Shown here: in pieces, positions 8,907 to 17,530 of the stretch
Layout: every line of letters starts with the position of its first letter
Position numbering within the stretch: position 1 is the stretch's first letter
From: an uncultured Mycoplasmatota bacterium
GTDB taxonomy: Bacteria; Bacillota_I; Bacilli_A; RF39; UBA660
Assembly (NCBI GenBank): GCA_900544625.1
Contig: UQVR01000002.1
Span: 33,074 to 97,073, forward strand
Length of the DNA: 64,000 nucleotides
Direction of reading: 5' to 3'
Program-made: the position numbers and the translations under genes
Notes under the pieces: generated by a model
Told to the model about the DNA's origin: nothing
The model's input: the letters and a program-made list of their open reading frames with translations, nothing else
Database searches by the model: none

Positions 8907-9485
8907 TTGAATATAATTCCAACAGTAATAACAAAAACTAACAATAAAGAATATGCATACGACTTATATTCTAGACTTTTACAAGATAGAATTATATTTT
9001 TAACCGGGGAAATTGATGATACAATATCAAACATAATAATAAGTGAATTACTCTATTTAGATAATATAAGTCATGAAAATATTTATTTATATATTAATTC
9101 TCCAGGTGGAGCTATAACATCTGGAATGGGTATATATGACACAATGAGATTTATCGAAAGCAAAGTTATAACAATCGGAGTTGGAATGTGTGCAAGTATG
9201 GCAGCATTTTTACTATCTTCCGGAGATGAGAGATATGTTCTTCCAAATGCCGAAGTTATGATTCATCAACCTCTCGGAGGAGCTCAAGGCCAAGCAACAG
9301 ACATTAAAATTGCAGCCGAAAGAATTATTAAATTAAAAGAAAAATTAAATAGAATTTTATCAAATAATACTCACCAACCAATTGAAAAAATATATGAAGA
9401 CACCGAAAGGGACAATTTTCTAAATGCCAAAGAAGCTAAAGAATATGGCTTAATAGATGATATCATAAAAAAGAATGAATTTTAG
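8907..9485 (+). CDS. clpP: ATP-dependent Clp protease proteolytic subunit
   Basis: ClpP forms the tetradecameric serine-protease chamber of ClpXP/ClpCP. The catalytic triad is readable: Ser in [11 protein letters not shown] (about residue 95), His in [13 protein letters not shown] (about 120) and Asp in the [11 protein letters not shown] region. The N-terminal [15 protein letters not shown] and [12 protein letters not shown] are also typical. The start is a TTG preceded by AGGTGAT; there is no ATG in range. Length (192) fits. It is transcribed rightward, against the surrounding leftward run, and its stop overlaps the stop of the convergent divIC gene by 4 nt. A second ClpP elsewhere in the genome is possible. 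Confidence 0.9.
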   Translation: MNIIPTVITKTNNKEYAYDLYSRLLQDRIIFLTGEIDDTISNIIISELLYLDNISHENIYLYINSPGGAITSGMGIYDTMRFIESKVITIGVGMCASMAAFLLSSGDERYVLPNAEVMIHQPLGGAQGQATDIKIAAERIIKLKEKLNRILSNNTHQPIEKIYEDTERDNFLNAKEAKEYGLIDDIIKKNEF

Positions 9486-9766
9486 TTCATTCTTATGATA
9501 AGTTCACCATTTTCTGAGTACAAAAACTTTTCTTTTGCAAATCTAACAATATAATCGTCATCTTGCAACTTAGTAACTTCACTTACTAATTTTTCTTCTT
9601 CACTTAATAAATCATTATATTGTTTATTTAAACTTGTAATTTTACTTTTATTTTCCATTATTTTAGTCCAATCTCCAGCTACAGAACTAACTAAAGACAC
9701 AACAAGAAGAATTATAACAACGGAAATAACAAAAAGCCGTTTTTTTTCTTTTTTTGTTTTTTTCAT
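9482..9766 (-). CDS. divIC: Septum formation initiator, DivIC/FtsB family
   Basis: This is a small bitopic division protein of 94 residues: a basic cytoplasmic N-terminus (KKTKKEKKR), one membrane helix (about 11-30), a coiled coil (about 35-68) and the family's extracellular tail [23 protein letters not shown]. DivIC pairs with FtsL and DivIB in the divisome. Position downstream of yabP-yabQ is the same as in Bacillus, which supports DivIC over other FtsB-like proteins. Confidence 0.82.
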   Translation of the reverse strand: MKKTKKEKKRLFVISVVIILLVVSLVSSVAGDWTKIMENKSKITSLNKQYNDLLSEEEKLVSEVTKLQDDDYIVRFAKEKFLYSENGELIIRMN

Positions 9767-9873
9767 ATCCGGACATCCTCCCCATTCTTATCTGAATTAT
9801 AATTAAAATTTATAAACTTGTAAACAATTTATATTCACGAATTACTTCATTGACAATAATTTTACAAAAAAGA

Positions 9874-10182
9874 CTATTTAATTCTTAACTTTTTTAAACA
9901 TCTTTTAATTAACATAGAGCACTTATCATACAAAATCATCATAAAAATATAGCCCACTAAAACAACAGCAACAAAATACGGATGTATCATTCCAAAATTA
10001 ACTTTATACATAACATAAATATATAAAATCACCATATCTATAACAAAAACTAATGTTACCAACAACTTAATAACATTATTTTTATTAATTAACATATATT
10101 TATTAAATCTTGTAAATAAATAAAATATTATTCCATATATAAAAGATATCAAGAAAGATATTACTTGAATATAGCTATTCAT
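9874..10182 (-). CDS. yabQ: Spore cortex biosynthesis protein YabQ
   Basis: YabQ is a membrane protein made in the mother cell and needed for cortex formation in Bacillus. This 102-residue protein is almost wholly hydrophobic, with about three membrane helices and the N-terminal pattern VISFLISFIYGIIFYLFTRFNK. It overlaps yabP by 4 nt (stop/start overlap) and lies before divIC, the standard yabP-yabQ-divIC order. The identification rests on context plus hydrophobic pattern rather than on a catalytic motif. Confidence 0.75.
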   Translation of the reverse strand: MNSYIQVISFLISFIYGIIFYLFTRFNKYMLINKNNVIKLLVTLVFVIDMVILYIYVMYKVNFGMIHPYFVAVVLVGYIFMMILYDKCSMLIKRCLKKLRIK

Positions 10183-10457
10183 TTAAACAATTTTGTTATA
10201 ATACTTTCTTCTTTATTTTTAGTTTTACCATCAATATACATAAATGAATTAATCTTCCCTTTAATCTTTACATTTCCATCTACAGTGTCTAATTTTAATA
10301 ATTCAAGACCATTACCTAATATTCTTAAATTTCCCATTACCGTTTCCATCAAAAACTCTTCATCATCAAAACTAACTATTTTATTAACACCATTTATACT
10401 AATATTATTTCTATCAACAATTTTTACTTCCTGTGTTCCAAAACTAGCTTCTCCCAT
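10179..10457 (-). CDS. yabP: Sporulation protein YabP
   Basis: YabP is a small sporulation protein of the YabP/YqfC family. The core is readable: IVDRNNISINGVNKIVSFDDEEFLMETVMGNLRILGNGLELLKLD, then VKIKGKINSFMYID, giving about 93 residues. I set the start at the ATG of MGEASFGTQ because GGTGAT lies directly upstream; an earlier in-frame ATG would add 20 hydrophobic residues that family members lack. It overlaps yabQ by 4 nt. Confidence 0.85.
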   Translation of the reverse strand: MGEASFGTQEVKIVDRNNISINGVNKIVSFDDEEFLMETVMGNLRILGNGLELLKLDTVDGNVKIKGKINSFMYIDGKTKNKEESIITKLFK

Positions 10458-10480
10458 TAATATCACCAATAAATAATATG

Positions 10481-10511
10481 AAAAAAATAGACAGAATATT
10501 CTATCTATTTG
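10481..10511 (-). terminator. Intrinsic terminator after the 10501-10974 gene
   Basis: A nearly perfect tight hairpin (AATAGACAGAAT / ATTCTATCTATT) covers the stop codon of the upstream leftward gene. On the minus strand it is followed by a run of seven T. Confidence 0.65.
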
Positions 10512-10974
10512 ATACATGTCTATTTAAAGATAAATCATTTAATTCTACTAGTGGATTTTCTGCTCCTAAATGATCTACATAAGCCGCCATTCTTTCCTTT
10601 ACTATACTTTCTGTCGCTGATTTTCTATAAGGTTTTAATGCAGCATCTAAAGATTTTTGAACCATTAATGAACTAACCCATGGAATAACAATATCTCCAT
10701 CTTCTAAAAACTCATATTTATCTGTGCCTGGAAAATAAATAACTCCAACTGCTCCTAGTTTTTCATATTTATTTTTAAATACTTCAAGATTTTTTACTCC
10801 AATTGCATGAGCATTAACACTATTGTTTAAAATATCCTCTAATGAGAATTCCAATCCAACATATATTTCTTGAATAAAAGTATATCTTCCATCAAATGAT
10901 ATTACTTTTGCTCCCTCAAGAACTTCTTTTTCACTTTTATCTTTTCCATAAACATATTGTATACTATATAACAT
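10501..10974 (-). CDS. Conserved-looking hypothetical protein (157 aa)
   Basis: I do not recognise this soluble protein. It begins MLYSIQYVYGKDKSEKEVLE, has mixed alpha/beta composition with no membrane helix, signal peptide or metal cluster, and ends in a polar tail rich in N, L and S. It sits between spoVG and yabP with its own terminator. The codon use looks like the neighbouring core genes, so it is likely a real gene. Confidence 0.6.
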   Translation of the reverse strand: MLYSIQYVYGKDKSEKEVLEGAKVISFDGRYTFIQEIYVGLEFSLEDILNNSVNAHAIGVKNLEVFKNKYEKLGAVGVIYFPGTDKYEFLEDGDIVIPWVSSLMVQKSLDAALKPYRKSATESIVKERMAAYVDHLGAENPLVELNDLSLNRHVSNR

Positions 10975-11073
10975 AAATAATCACTCCTTTTTTAGCGACA
11001 GATCTAATTATATAACACATATACATTATATGTCAAGGACAAAATTTTATGAAATTACAAACAAAAAAGTTAA

Positions 11074-11349
11074 CTATTCGCTAACTTCTTCATTTAATAT
11101 TCTATTATATTCATCTAAAATAACTTTTTCAAATTTTTCTCTAGTTTCTTTGTTTGTAGGGAAAACGACATTTTCTTCTTTACCATCTTTATTTAATTTA
11201 CCAGGCATAGAAACAAACAATCTTGAATTTCCTTCAATTATTTTAGCTCCTCTTATAGCTAAACAGTCATCAAGTGTAAAATCTACAAACGCTTTTAATC
11301 TTGAACCTTCTTTTTCTCTTCTGTAAACCTCTAGTCTTGTTATTTCCAT
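11074..11349 (-). CDS. spoVG: Septation/RNA-binding regulator SpoVG
   Basis: SpoVG is a small nucleic-acid-binding regulator that affects septation in sporulating cells and many genes in other Firmicutes. The 91-residue protein shows the family core MEITRLEVYR, LKAFVDFTLDDCLAIRGAKIIEG, LFVSMPGK and FPTNKETREKFEKVILDEY. The ATG is preceded by AGGAGG. It stands between veg and the 157-residue unknown gene, close to where it lies in Bacillus. Confidence 0.95.
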   Translation of the reverse strand: MEITRLEVYRREKEGSRLKAFVDFTLDDCLAIRGAKIIEGNSRLFVSMPGKLNKDGKEENVVFPTNKETREKFEKVILDEYNRILNEEVSE

Positions 11350-11426
11350 AATACTACCTCCTTATGTTGTTTTACTACCTTAATTTTAAAACATAATTAT
11401 CATTTTTGCAACAAATTTTTTTAAAT

Positions 11427-11639
11427 TTATAAATAATTTATTTTTACATCACCAGTTATAACATCTCTATAACAAAAACTTTTTTCTTCTCCATCCACTA
11501 ATACTGTAAAAAGATTAGGATACGTTTTATATAATATTCCTTCTAGTTTGTTAACTCTATTACGCATTCCATACACAGATACTAATACTTTACTATTAAG
11601 TTTGTTATTTATTTCATTTTTTATTATATTAATATTCAT
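11427..11639 (-). CDS. veg: Veg family protein
   Basis: Veg is a short, strongly expressed protein linked to biofilm control in Bacillus. This 70-residue version keeps the small beta-barrel pattern: LNSKVLVSVYGMRNRVNKLEGILYKTYPNLFTVLV, then SFCYRDVITGDVKI. It has R-N where Bacillus Veg has the G-R motif, so it is divergent. It is 9 nt downstream of yabG, the same pairing as in Bacillus, which supports the call. Confidence 0.82.
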   Translation of the reverse strand: MNINIIKNEINNKLNSKVLVSVYGMRNRVNKLEGILYKTYPNLFTVLVDGEEKSFCYRDVITGDVKINYL

Positions 11640-11648
11640 AATTTCTCC

Positions 11649-12425
11649 TTATCTTGGATATCCCACATACATAAGACCATTACAAATAAGACCTCCCATA
11701 CCATCTTCTTTATATTTAGTTTTTTCAAGTAATTTCTTTAAATCGATTTCCTTATTTCTTTCTGTTAAAGCTATGGTACTAGCTATAATTGCAGGATCTA
11801 AGGCGTGAATATTAACTCTTTTAGGGCTCGACGCAAAGTTAGCACCAGCTTTTATTAGCTCTTCATAATCACTTTGGCAAGCTCCAGCAATAACAACTAA
11901 CTTTTCATGACTTTTTTCATAGTTTCTAGCAGTCTTAACAGCTTTTACAAAATAAAGAGAATTTTTATAATTATTTATATCTTTAGCATCACCTTTTTTT
12001 CTATAATAAGCATCATGTCCAGTAATTATAACAATATCAGGTTTAAATTCTTTTAAAAGCATTGGTAATTGTTCATAAACATTTTTTTCATTTATCTTTT
12101 TACCAATTCCCATAATACCATTTTTTTTATAAAACTTTAAACATCTCGATAAATACTCTTCATCTGAATCGATATGTAGAACTTTTGCTGGCAAATAAAA
12201 AAACTCTCCTCGATCAAGATTATCATCTAATAAATCAATATCATCTATTACATTATCTTCATTTATATTTTCCTCTTTTCTTAAATCAGTTACTTCAGCA
12301 TCCGCAATTAATCTTACTTCAACACCTTTTAAATAATATACACCATTTTTAATATTAATAACTTTAAAAACAGTATCATTATCATAACTGTTTCTAGTTA
12401 CATAATCACCCTTTTCTATATTCAA
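11649..12425 (-). CDS. yabG: Sporulation-specific protease YabG
   Basis: YabG is a cysteine-type protease that trims spore coat proteins. Family hallmarks are the N-terminal IEKGDYVTRNSYDND, VLHIDSDEEYLSRCLKFYK, PDIVIITGHDAYYRK, KLVVIAGACQSDYEELIKAGANFASSPKRVNIHALDP and the end GLICNGLMYVGYPR. His of TGHDAY and Cys of GACQS are plausible catalytic residues. I choose a TTG start at 12425 (258 residues), because GGTGAT lies 7 nt upstream and family members begin at this point; the longer frame adds a hydrophobic leader not seen in YabG. It precedes veg by 9 nt. Confidence 0.9.
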   Translation of the reverse strand: MNIEKGDYVTRNSYDNDTVFKVINIKNGVYYLKGVEVRLIADAEVTDLRKEENINEDNVIDDIDLLDDNLDRGEFFYLPAKVLHIDSDEEYLSRCLKFYKKNGIMGIGKKINEKNVYEQLPMLLKEFKPDIVIITGHDAYYRKKGDAKDINNYKNSLYFVKAVKTARNYEKSHEKLVVIAGACQSDYEELIKAGANFASSPKRVNIHALDPAIIASTIALTERNKEIDLKKLLEKTKYKEDGMGGLICNGLMYVGYPR

Positions 12426-12461
12426 AATATATATCACCATTAAATAATATGCTACAACAAA

Positions 12462-12488
12462 AAAAAGAATTCTCATTTAAGAATTCTA
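12462..12488 (-). terminator. Intrinsic terminator after rsmA
   Basis: Two copies of AGAATTCT form a stem with a 6-nt loop, overlapping the rsmA stop, and are followed on the minus strand by a run of eight T. Confidence 0.65.
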
Positions 12489-13262
12489 ACTTATATTTTT
12501 ACACAAATCTACTAATATTTCTTCTGATAACTCTTCTGCTCGAACACTTAAATCAAGTCCATATTTTTCTAGTACTTCTTCTACTTTTTCTAAATCATAC
12601 ATACCACTTAAATTATTTTTCAAGTTTTTCCGTTTTAATCTAAATGCGTTTTTTAAAAACTTAAAATAACTTTCAACATTAACATCTAATTTATTTTTTC
12701 TAGGAGTAAAACTTATTACACTACTTTCCACTTTGGGAACTGGATTAAACGCATATTTAGAAACATCACATACTTTACTTATATCAAAATAATATTTAAG
12801 CACTAAAGTTATGTATCCATAATTTTTAGTTTTTTCATGAGCCATAAATCTATCCGCAACTTCTTTTTGAATCATAATAGTAAACTTAGTAAAATTTATA
12901 TTTTCTTTTATAACATGTTCAATAATCGGAGTCGTTATATAATAAGGAAGATTTCCTACTAAATATAAATTGTTATATTTTATATCTTTAATATCGTCAT
13001 TGATATTACTATTTAAAAAATCTTTATAAATTACATGTAACTTATCATCTTCTAACTTACTTAATATATTACTTAAGTCAGTATCTAACTCATATGCAAT
13101 AACATTAGATCCTTTTTTCTTAAGTTTACTTGTAAGGGCACCTCTGCCTGGCCCAATTTCAATAATTAAATCATTATTACATGCTGAAACTTCATCAACA
13201 ATTTTATTGATTACATTATTATCAATTAAAAAATTTTGTCCCAAACTCTTTTTTGCTTTCAT
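12486..13262 (-). CDS. rsmA: 16S rRNA dimethyladenosine transferase RsmA (KsgA)
   Basis: RsmA dimethylates two adjacent adenines near the 3' end of 16S rRNA using SAM. Motifs present are the N-terminal KSLGQNFL, SAM-binding IEIGPGRGALTSKL, the acidic YELDTDL, and the catalytic NLPYYITTP. The C-terminal helical domain includes VPKVESSVISF. Length of 258 residues is at the short end of the family. It lies between the 3D-domain gene and yabG, as in Bacillus, but the RNase M5 gene usually just upstream is absent here. Confidence 0.95.
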   Translation of the reverse strand: MKAKKSLGQNFLIDNNVINKIVDEVSACNNDLIIEIGPGRGALTSKLKKKGSNVIAYELDTDLSNILSKLEDDKLHVIYKDFLNSNINDDIKDIKYNNLYLVGNLPYYITTPIIEHVIKENINFTKFTIMIQKEVADRFMAHEKTKNYGYITLVLKYYFDISKVCDVSKYAFNPVPKVESSVISFTPRKNKLDVNVESYFKFLKNAFRLKRKNLKNNLSGMYDLEKVEEVLEKYGLDLSVRAEELSEEILVDLCKNIS

Positions 13263-13295
13263 AAAAAAATTCGAGTGGGGTTTATTCCCACCCGC
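13263..13295 (-). terminator. Hairpin after the 3D-domain gene
   Basis: A GGGTGGG / CCCCAC stem spans the end of the 3D-domain gene and is followed by seven T on the minus strand, just ahead of the rsmA start. It may reduce read-through into rsmA. Confidence 0.55.
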
Positions 13296-13809
13296 TCCTT
13301 AAAACATCATATGTTATTTTACTTCTACCTATATTTCTAGAAGCATATTCTTCACTTGGTGTAAGTAAATCAAGAGCATAGCCACCAACTCCACGATCAA
13401 GTACGATAGCAAATTGTTCACCTTCACCAACTCTGTTACTTGTAAATCTTACAATAGATCCACAAGCTAAATTCTTACTTGAAGCAACAATATTTACTTC
13501 TCCATATTCATAATCTTTATATGTTGTTGTTCCATCTTTTATATTATATTTTGGCATACATCCAAGAGTTCCATTACATAATGGACAATTATATGCATAC
13601 CCAGTTAAATCTCCAGTATATGTTGCTATGGGAGTATATTTAATTGTATCTTCAACTTCAATTATTTTCATAGCCATAGTTGTTAAATTAACAGTTTTAT
13701 TCAAATTATCATTTTCAACAATAGCCATTTTTGTATCTGAACTGCTTTTAGCAATCACAAGCATAAATATAACAATTGACATTCTAACGAAATAATTTAC
13801 TACTTTCAT
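13282..13809 (-). CDS. Exported 3D-domain protein (YabE/YocH-type peptidoglycan hydrolase domain)
   Basis: This is a 175-residue protein with an N-terminal signal or anchor helix (about 8-22) and a C-terminal 3D domain (about 60-172). The domain is recognised from LTGYAYNCPLCNG, VASSKNLACGSIVRF and VLDRGVGGYALDLL, which supplies the spaced aspartates that name the fold; it resembles the MltA beta-barrel and is found in YabE and resuscitation factors. Four cysteines in the domain could form disulfides. It lacks the G5 and DUF348 repeats of YabE, so it is a minimal version. Context between tatD and rsmA equals that of yabE. Confidence 0.8.
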   Translation of the reverse strand: MKVVNYFVRMSIVIFMLVIAKSSSDTKMAIVENDNLNKTVNLTTMAMKIIEVEDTIKYTPIATYTGDLTGYAYNCPLCNGTLGCMPKYNIKDGTTTYKDYEYGEVNIVASSKNLACGSIVRFTSNRVGEGEQFAIVLDRGVGGYALDLLTPSEEYASRNIGRSKITYDVLRSGWE

Positions 13810-13908
13810 TTAATATCCACCTTTCACTGGACAATTAAATTATAACATTAATATGTTAATAAAGCAATTGACAATATTTTACAAAAAAGTTTCATTTTTA
13901 AATTAGTC

Positions 13909-13950
13909 AAAAAAAGATAAAGTTTAAAATTAATCTAACTTCATCTTTTT
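13909..13950 (-). terminator. Intrinsic terminator after tatD
   Basis: An 11-bp stem with one G-T pair (AAGATGAAGTT with AACTTTATCTT) overlaps the tatD stop and is followed by a T run on the minus strand. Confidence 0.6.
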
Positions 13951-14700
13951 ATACATAATAGCAATATTTTTATTTGTTTTTTTTGCTAACTCTTCTAATG
14001 AAATATTATATAAATCAGCTACAAACTTGGCAATTTCAAATACATGTCCTGGATTATTTTGTTTACCTCTAAAAGGTTCTGGAGTAAGATATGGACTATC
14101 AGTTTCTAAAATATAATTTTCAAGACCAACCTCTTTAATCACTTCTTTTATCTTAGCATTTTTAAAGGTAATAACTCCATTTACACCTAATAAATATCCC
14201 ATTTTAATATATATTCTTGCAGTTTCTAAACTTCCAGAAAAAGAATGAATTACACCTTTACAATTAAATTTCTTTAAAGAATTAATTGTATCTTCTGTAG
14301 CATCTCTTGAATGTACAATCACAGGTAAATTATATTTTTCTGCTAAAGCTAATTGAGTTTCAAACAATTTAATTTGTTCTTCTTTATTATCTTTAGTATA
14401 GTAATAATCCAAACCAATTTCTCCGATTGCTACTATTTTTTCATTACTTAAATTATCTTCAATAAACTTAATATCTTCTTGTATTGCATCATCAACATCT
14501 TCTGGATGAATACCAATTGCACCATACATATTTGGATATTTTTTAGTTAAATCTAATACTTCTTTATTAAATTTATTATTGCTTCCATTATTAATGACAT
14601 ATTTTATATGATTATTACTTGCATTTTTTAAAACTTCATCTATATTTTCATAATCAGATTTAAATATATGACAATGCGTATCAACAAAATAATTATTCAT
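13930..14700 (-). CDS. tatD: TatD-family metal-dependent deoxyribonuclease
   Basis: TatD-family proteins are TIM-barrel metal-dependent hydrolases with DNase activity. Visible metal ligands are DTHCH (HxH, residue 6-8), the E of AIGEIGLDYYY, H in VIVHSRDA, H in VIHSFSGS and D in LETDSPYL. The 256-residue length is standard. The ATG at 14700 is preferred over an upstream TTG at 14709 because AGGA lies at good distance. It overlaps the metG end by 8 nt, giving the usual metG-tatD pair. Confidence 0.93.
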   Translation of the reverse strand: MNNYFVDTHCHIFKSDYENIDEVLKNASNNHIKYVINNGSNNKFNKEVLDLTKKYPNMYGAIGIHPEDVDDAIQEDIKFIEDNLSNEKIVAIGEIGLDYYYTKDNKEEQIKLFETQLALAEKYNLPVIVHSRDATEDTINSLKKFNCKGVIHSFSGSLETARIYIKMGYLLGVNGVITFKNAKIKEVIKEVGLENYILETDSPYLTPEPFRGKQNNPGHVFEIAKFVADLYNISLEELAKKTNKNIAIMYKKMKLD

Positions 14701-16225
14701 TAATCTCAATCCTATTAAATAGTATTTCCGGTTTATTTAAAGTAATTCCACACTCTAAATTACCAAATTCATTAATACTTTCAATACTTCTTTCATTTGT
14801 ATTAAGTTCATTTAATATTTTTTCACTTGTTACATTAATAAACGGTTCAAGAAGTATTGCACATACTCTAATACTTTCTAAAATATTATATAAAACAGTT
14901 TTTAATCTATCTTGCTTTGCTTCATCTTTAGCAAGTATCCATGGAGTCGTTTCATCGATATATTTATTACATCTTTTTAATACTTCAAATATTTCTTCTA
15001 AAGCCTCATTAACTTTTAAACCATCCATTTTTTCATCGACTTTTATCTTTAAGTTTGTAACGGCATCAATTAAGTCATTATCTATCTCTTCATTTACTTT
15101 TGGATTTTCTACCACCCCATCAAAGTATTTGTGACTCATACTTATAGTTCTATTAACTAAATTTCCTAAATTATTTACTAAATCTGCATTTGTTCTATTA
15201 ATTAATGCTTCTTCAGAAAAATTACCATCACTACCAAAAGATACTTCTCTTAGTGCAAAATATCTAACTGCATCAACACCATAAGCATTAATATATTCTC
15301 TTGGATCTTTGTAATTTCCTAATGATTTAGAAATTTTTCCACCATTTATAATTAACCATCCATGTCCAAACACTTGGTGAGGTATTTCAATTCCTAAAGC
15401 CATAAGAAGTGCTGGCCAAATAATTGCATGGAACCTTGTAATTTCTTTACCTACTAAATGTAAGTCAGCTGGCCAATATTTTTTAAATAATGGTGCATTT
15501 TCATCTGGATATCCTAAAGATGTAATATAGTTTGATAATGCATCAATCCATACATAAATTACATGTTTTGGGTCAAAATCTACAGGAATTCCCCATTTAA
15601 CCGAAGTTCTTGATACACATAAATCTTCAAGACCAGGTTTAATGAAATTATTTACTAGTTCATTTTTTCTTGAAACTGGTAAAATAAATTCCGGATTCTT
15701 ATCATATAATTCAACTAATTTATCTTGATATTTAGATAATCTAAAAAAGTATGCTTCTTCAGTAACATTTTTAACCTCGCGACCGCAATCTGGACATTTA
15801 CCATCAACAAGTTGAGTTGCTGTCCAAAATGATTCACAAGGAACACAATATAGTCCTTCATAAGACCCCTTATAAATATCCCCTTGGTCATATAATTTTC
15901 TAAATATTTTTTGAACAGCTTTAACATGTGATTCGTCAGTAGTTCTAATAAAATAATCATATGAAATGTTTAAACTTTTCCATAAATTTTTAGCATTTTC
16001 GATTATAACATCAACATATTCTTTTGGCGTTACACCAGCATCCTTAGCTTTTTGTTCAATTTTAGCTCCATGTTCATCAGTTCCAGTTTGGAAAAACACA
16101 TCGTATCCATTTAATCTTTTATATCTTGCAATAGCATCTGCAATAATAGTTGTATAACAATGTCCAATATGAAAATCAGCACTTGGATAATATATTGGTG
16201 TTGTTATGTAATATTTTTTATTCAT
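14693..16225 (-). CDS. metG: Methionyl-tRNA synthetase
   Basis: This cytoplasmic enzyme charges tRNA-Met. Visible are the class I signature HIGHCYTT (about residue 18), a four-cysteine zinc knuckle (CVPC and CPDC, about 127-147), WIDALSNY, and the KMSKS-type loop KISKSLG (about 295). At 510 residues it lacks the C-terminal tRNA-binding domain found in some longer MetG proteins. It overlaps dut by 8 nt and tatD by 8 nt, so dut-metG-tatD is one operon, led by a T-box. Confidence 0.96.
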   Translation of the reverse strand: MNKKYYITTPIYYPSADFHIGHCYTTIIADAIARYKRLNGYDVFFQTGTDEHGAKIEQKAKDAGVTPKEYVDVIIENAKNLWKSLNISYDYFIRTTDESHVKAVQKIFRKLYDQGDIYKGSYEGLYCVPCESFWTATQLVDGKCPDCGREVKNVTEEAYFFRLSKYQDKLVELYDKNPEFILPVSRKNELVNNFIKPGLEDLCVSRTSVKWGIPVDFDPKHVIYVWIDALSNYITSLGYPDENAPLFKKYWPADLHLVGKEITRFHAIIWPALLMALGIEIPHQVFGHGWLIINGGKISKSLGNYKDPREYINAYGVDAVRYFALREVSFGSDGNFSEEALINRTNADLVNNLGNLVNRTISMSHKYFDGVVENPKVNEEIDNDLIDAVTNLKIKVDEKMDGLKVNEALEEIFEVLKRCNKYIDETTPWILAKDEAKQDRLKTVLYNILESIRVCAILLEPFINVTSEKILNELNTNERSIESINEFGNLECGITLNKPEILFNRIEINE

Positions 16226-16715
16226 TTTCTCTTCCTTCTTTCTTTTTATTTGTGCTACCTATACCACCAGTTCTAAGTGTTTTAACATTATCATCATCAG
16301 TTGTTAAAAATTTAACGAATATCCCTTGAGCATAAGCATCACCCTTATTTATTATATATTCTTTATCACCATGATTTTGTAAACATACCCACATATGGCC
16401 TTCATTATCACGATTATTATAATAATCACTTTCAATAATACCTACTTGATTAGTAAGCCTAACATTATATTTGAAACCCACACTACTTCTTACCACGATC
16501 ATAAGCATTTCATCACTTTCAAAAGTAGCCTTATAGCCAGTTGGTATCTTCACAATCTCATTAGGTTTAATAACATAATCTTTTATGGCAAAAAAATCAT
16601 AACCTGCACTACATTTCGTCCCTCTTAAAGGGAGCATATAATCATCATACAAAGTTTTATTATCTCCAAAAACTTTAACAAATTCAGGATAACTTATTTT
16701 TTCAAACTTTCTCAT
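16218..16715 (-). CDS. dut: dUTP diphosphatase (trimeric dUTPase)
   Basis: dUTPase hydrolyses dUTP to dUMP, keeping uracil out of DNA and feeding dTMP synthesis. Motifs I-V of the trimeric family are readable: SAGYDFFAIKD, VVRSSVGFK, GIIESDYYN, GDAYAQGIF and the C-terminal RTGGIGSTNKK. The start is fixed by GGAGG 4 nt before the ATG (165 residues); a longer frame would extend into the T-box leader. Being the first gene of a T-box operon with metG is unusual. The last 8 nt overlap metG. Confidence 0.93.
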   Translation of the reverse strand: MRKFEKISYPEFVKVFGDNKTLYDDYMLPLRGTKCSAGYDFFAIKDYVIKPNEIVKIPTGYKATFESDEMLMIVVRSSVGFKYNVRLTNQVGIIESDYYNNRDNEGHMWVCLQNHGDKEYIINKGDAYAQGIFVKFLTTDDDNVKTLRTGGIGSTNKKKEGRENE

Positions 16716-16927
16716 ATTTCCTCCAACAAAAAAATCATAAACTAAGGACGAGTATAACCCGCGGTACCACCTTAATTCATGATTTATCATGCAACTTAAA
16801 AATTTATAACGTAATTACCCGATCTTAACTCCAGAGCCATATTCGAATATCTTCATTTTTTCTTTTCCACCAACCAAGAAATCTCTATGAAACGAATGAT
16901 ACCTACTCTTTCCTTCCTCGCTAAACT
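16716..16927 (-). promoter_or_regulatory. T-box leader of the dut-metG-tatD operon
   Basis: A T-box RNA senses uncharged tRNA and lets transcription continue into an aminoacyl-tRNA-synthetase operon. On the minus strand the hallmark AAGGTGGTACCGCGG is at about 16760-16774, followed by a C/T-rich terminator arm and a T run before dut. Upstream are a stem-I-like segment rich in G and A (GCGAGGAAGGAAAGAG), a GGTTGGTGG loop, and a candidate specifier region with ATG at 16838-16840 (CGAATATGGCTC). A Met specifier matches metG. The ATG choice is inference; the T-box element itself is clear. Confidence 0.85.
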
Positions 16928-16933
16928 AAACAT

Positions 16934-16962
16934 AGTTTACCATACATTTAAGTTTAATTCAA
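16934..16962 (-). promoter_or_regulatory. Promoter of the T-box/dut operon
   Basis: On the minus strand TTGAAT and TAAACT are separated by 17 bp, placed just after the spoVT stop and about 7 nt before the start of the T-box leader. Fit to the consensus is moderate. Confidence 0.45.
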
Positions 16963-16963
16963 G

Positions 16964-17476
16964 TTAAAATATATCAATTTTATCAGCAATAATCTTTGCT
17001 AGTAGTTTTCCTAAAAAAGTATAGTCATTTCCACTTGCACTAATTAAAATAACAAGTCCCAAAGAATCACTAGATGCAATAATTGGTACAACTGTATAAT
17101 AGCCACTAACATCATTTCCAAAATTTATTGTGGATAACTCTTTACTTATAAACATTTCTCTATTATCAATAAGCTCTAAAAATTTGTTATTAAGTTTAGA
17201 GTTTTCCACAATTTCTTTATTTGAAGAACTAATAACTTTTTCTCTATCAGTTATTACTAAATCAACATTATAAATATTTTTAATAAGTTCACATAACTTA
17301 CCACTTAAATCTTCATATTTTCGTACCTCAAAATATTTTTTTAATATAATACTATCTTCATTAGTAAATATCTCTAAAGCCTCACCATTTCTAATACCTA
17401 AATTTTTTCTAATTTCCTTTGGAATTACTATCCTTCCAAGTTCATCTATTTTCCTTGTTACACCAGTTTGTTTCAA
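16964..17476 (-). CDS. spoVT: Stage V sporulation regulator SpoVT
   Basis: SpoVT is a forespore transcription regulator. The N-terminal AbrB-type swapped-hairpin DNA-binding domain (about 1-50) reads TGVTRKIDELGRIVIPKEIRKNLGI with ALEIF; the rest (about 55-170) is a GAF-like domain ending in an ISASG and DKIDIF stretch. The 170-residue length and position downstream of mfd match Bacillus. A spacer of 54 nt separates it from mfd. Confidence 0.93.
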   Translation of the reverse strand: MKQTGVTRKIDELGRIVIPKEIRKNLGIRNGEALEIFTNEDSIILKKYFEVRKYEDLSGKLCELIKNIYNVDLVITDREKVISSSNKEIVENSKLNNKFLELIDNREMFISKELSTINFGNDVSGYYTVVPIIASSDSLGLVILISASGNDYTFLGKLLAKIIADKIDIF

Positions 17477-17530
17477 AAAAATTCACTCCACTTCATTACT
17501 TATTGTGGAGCAAATTATTTTTTTTATGTA

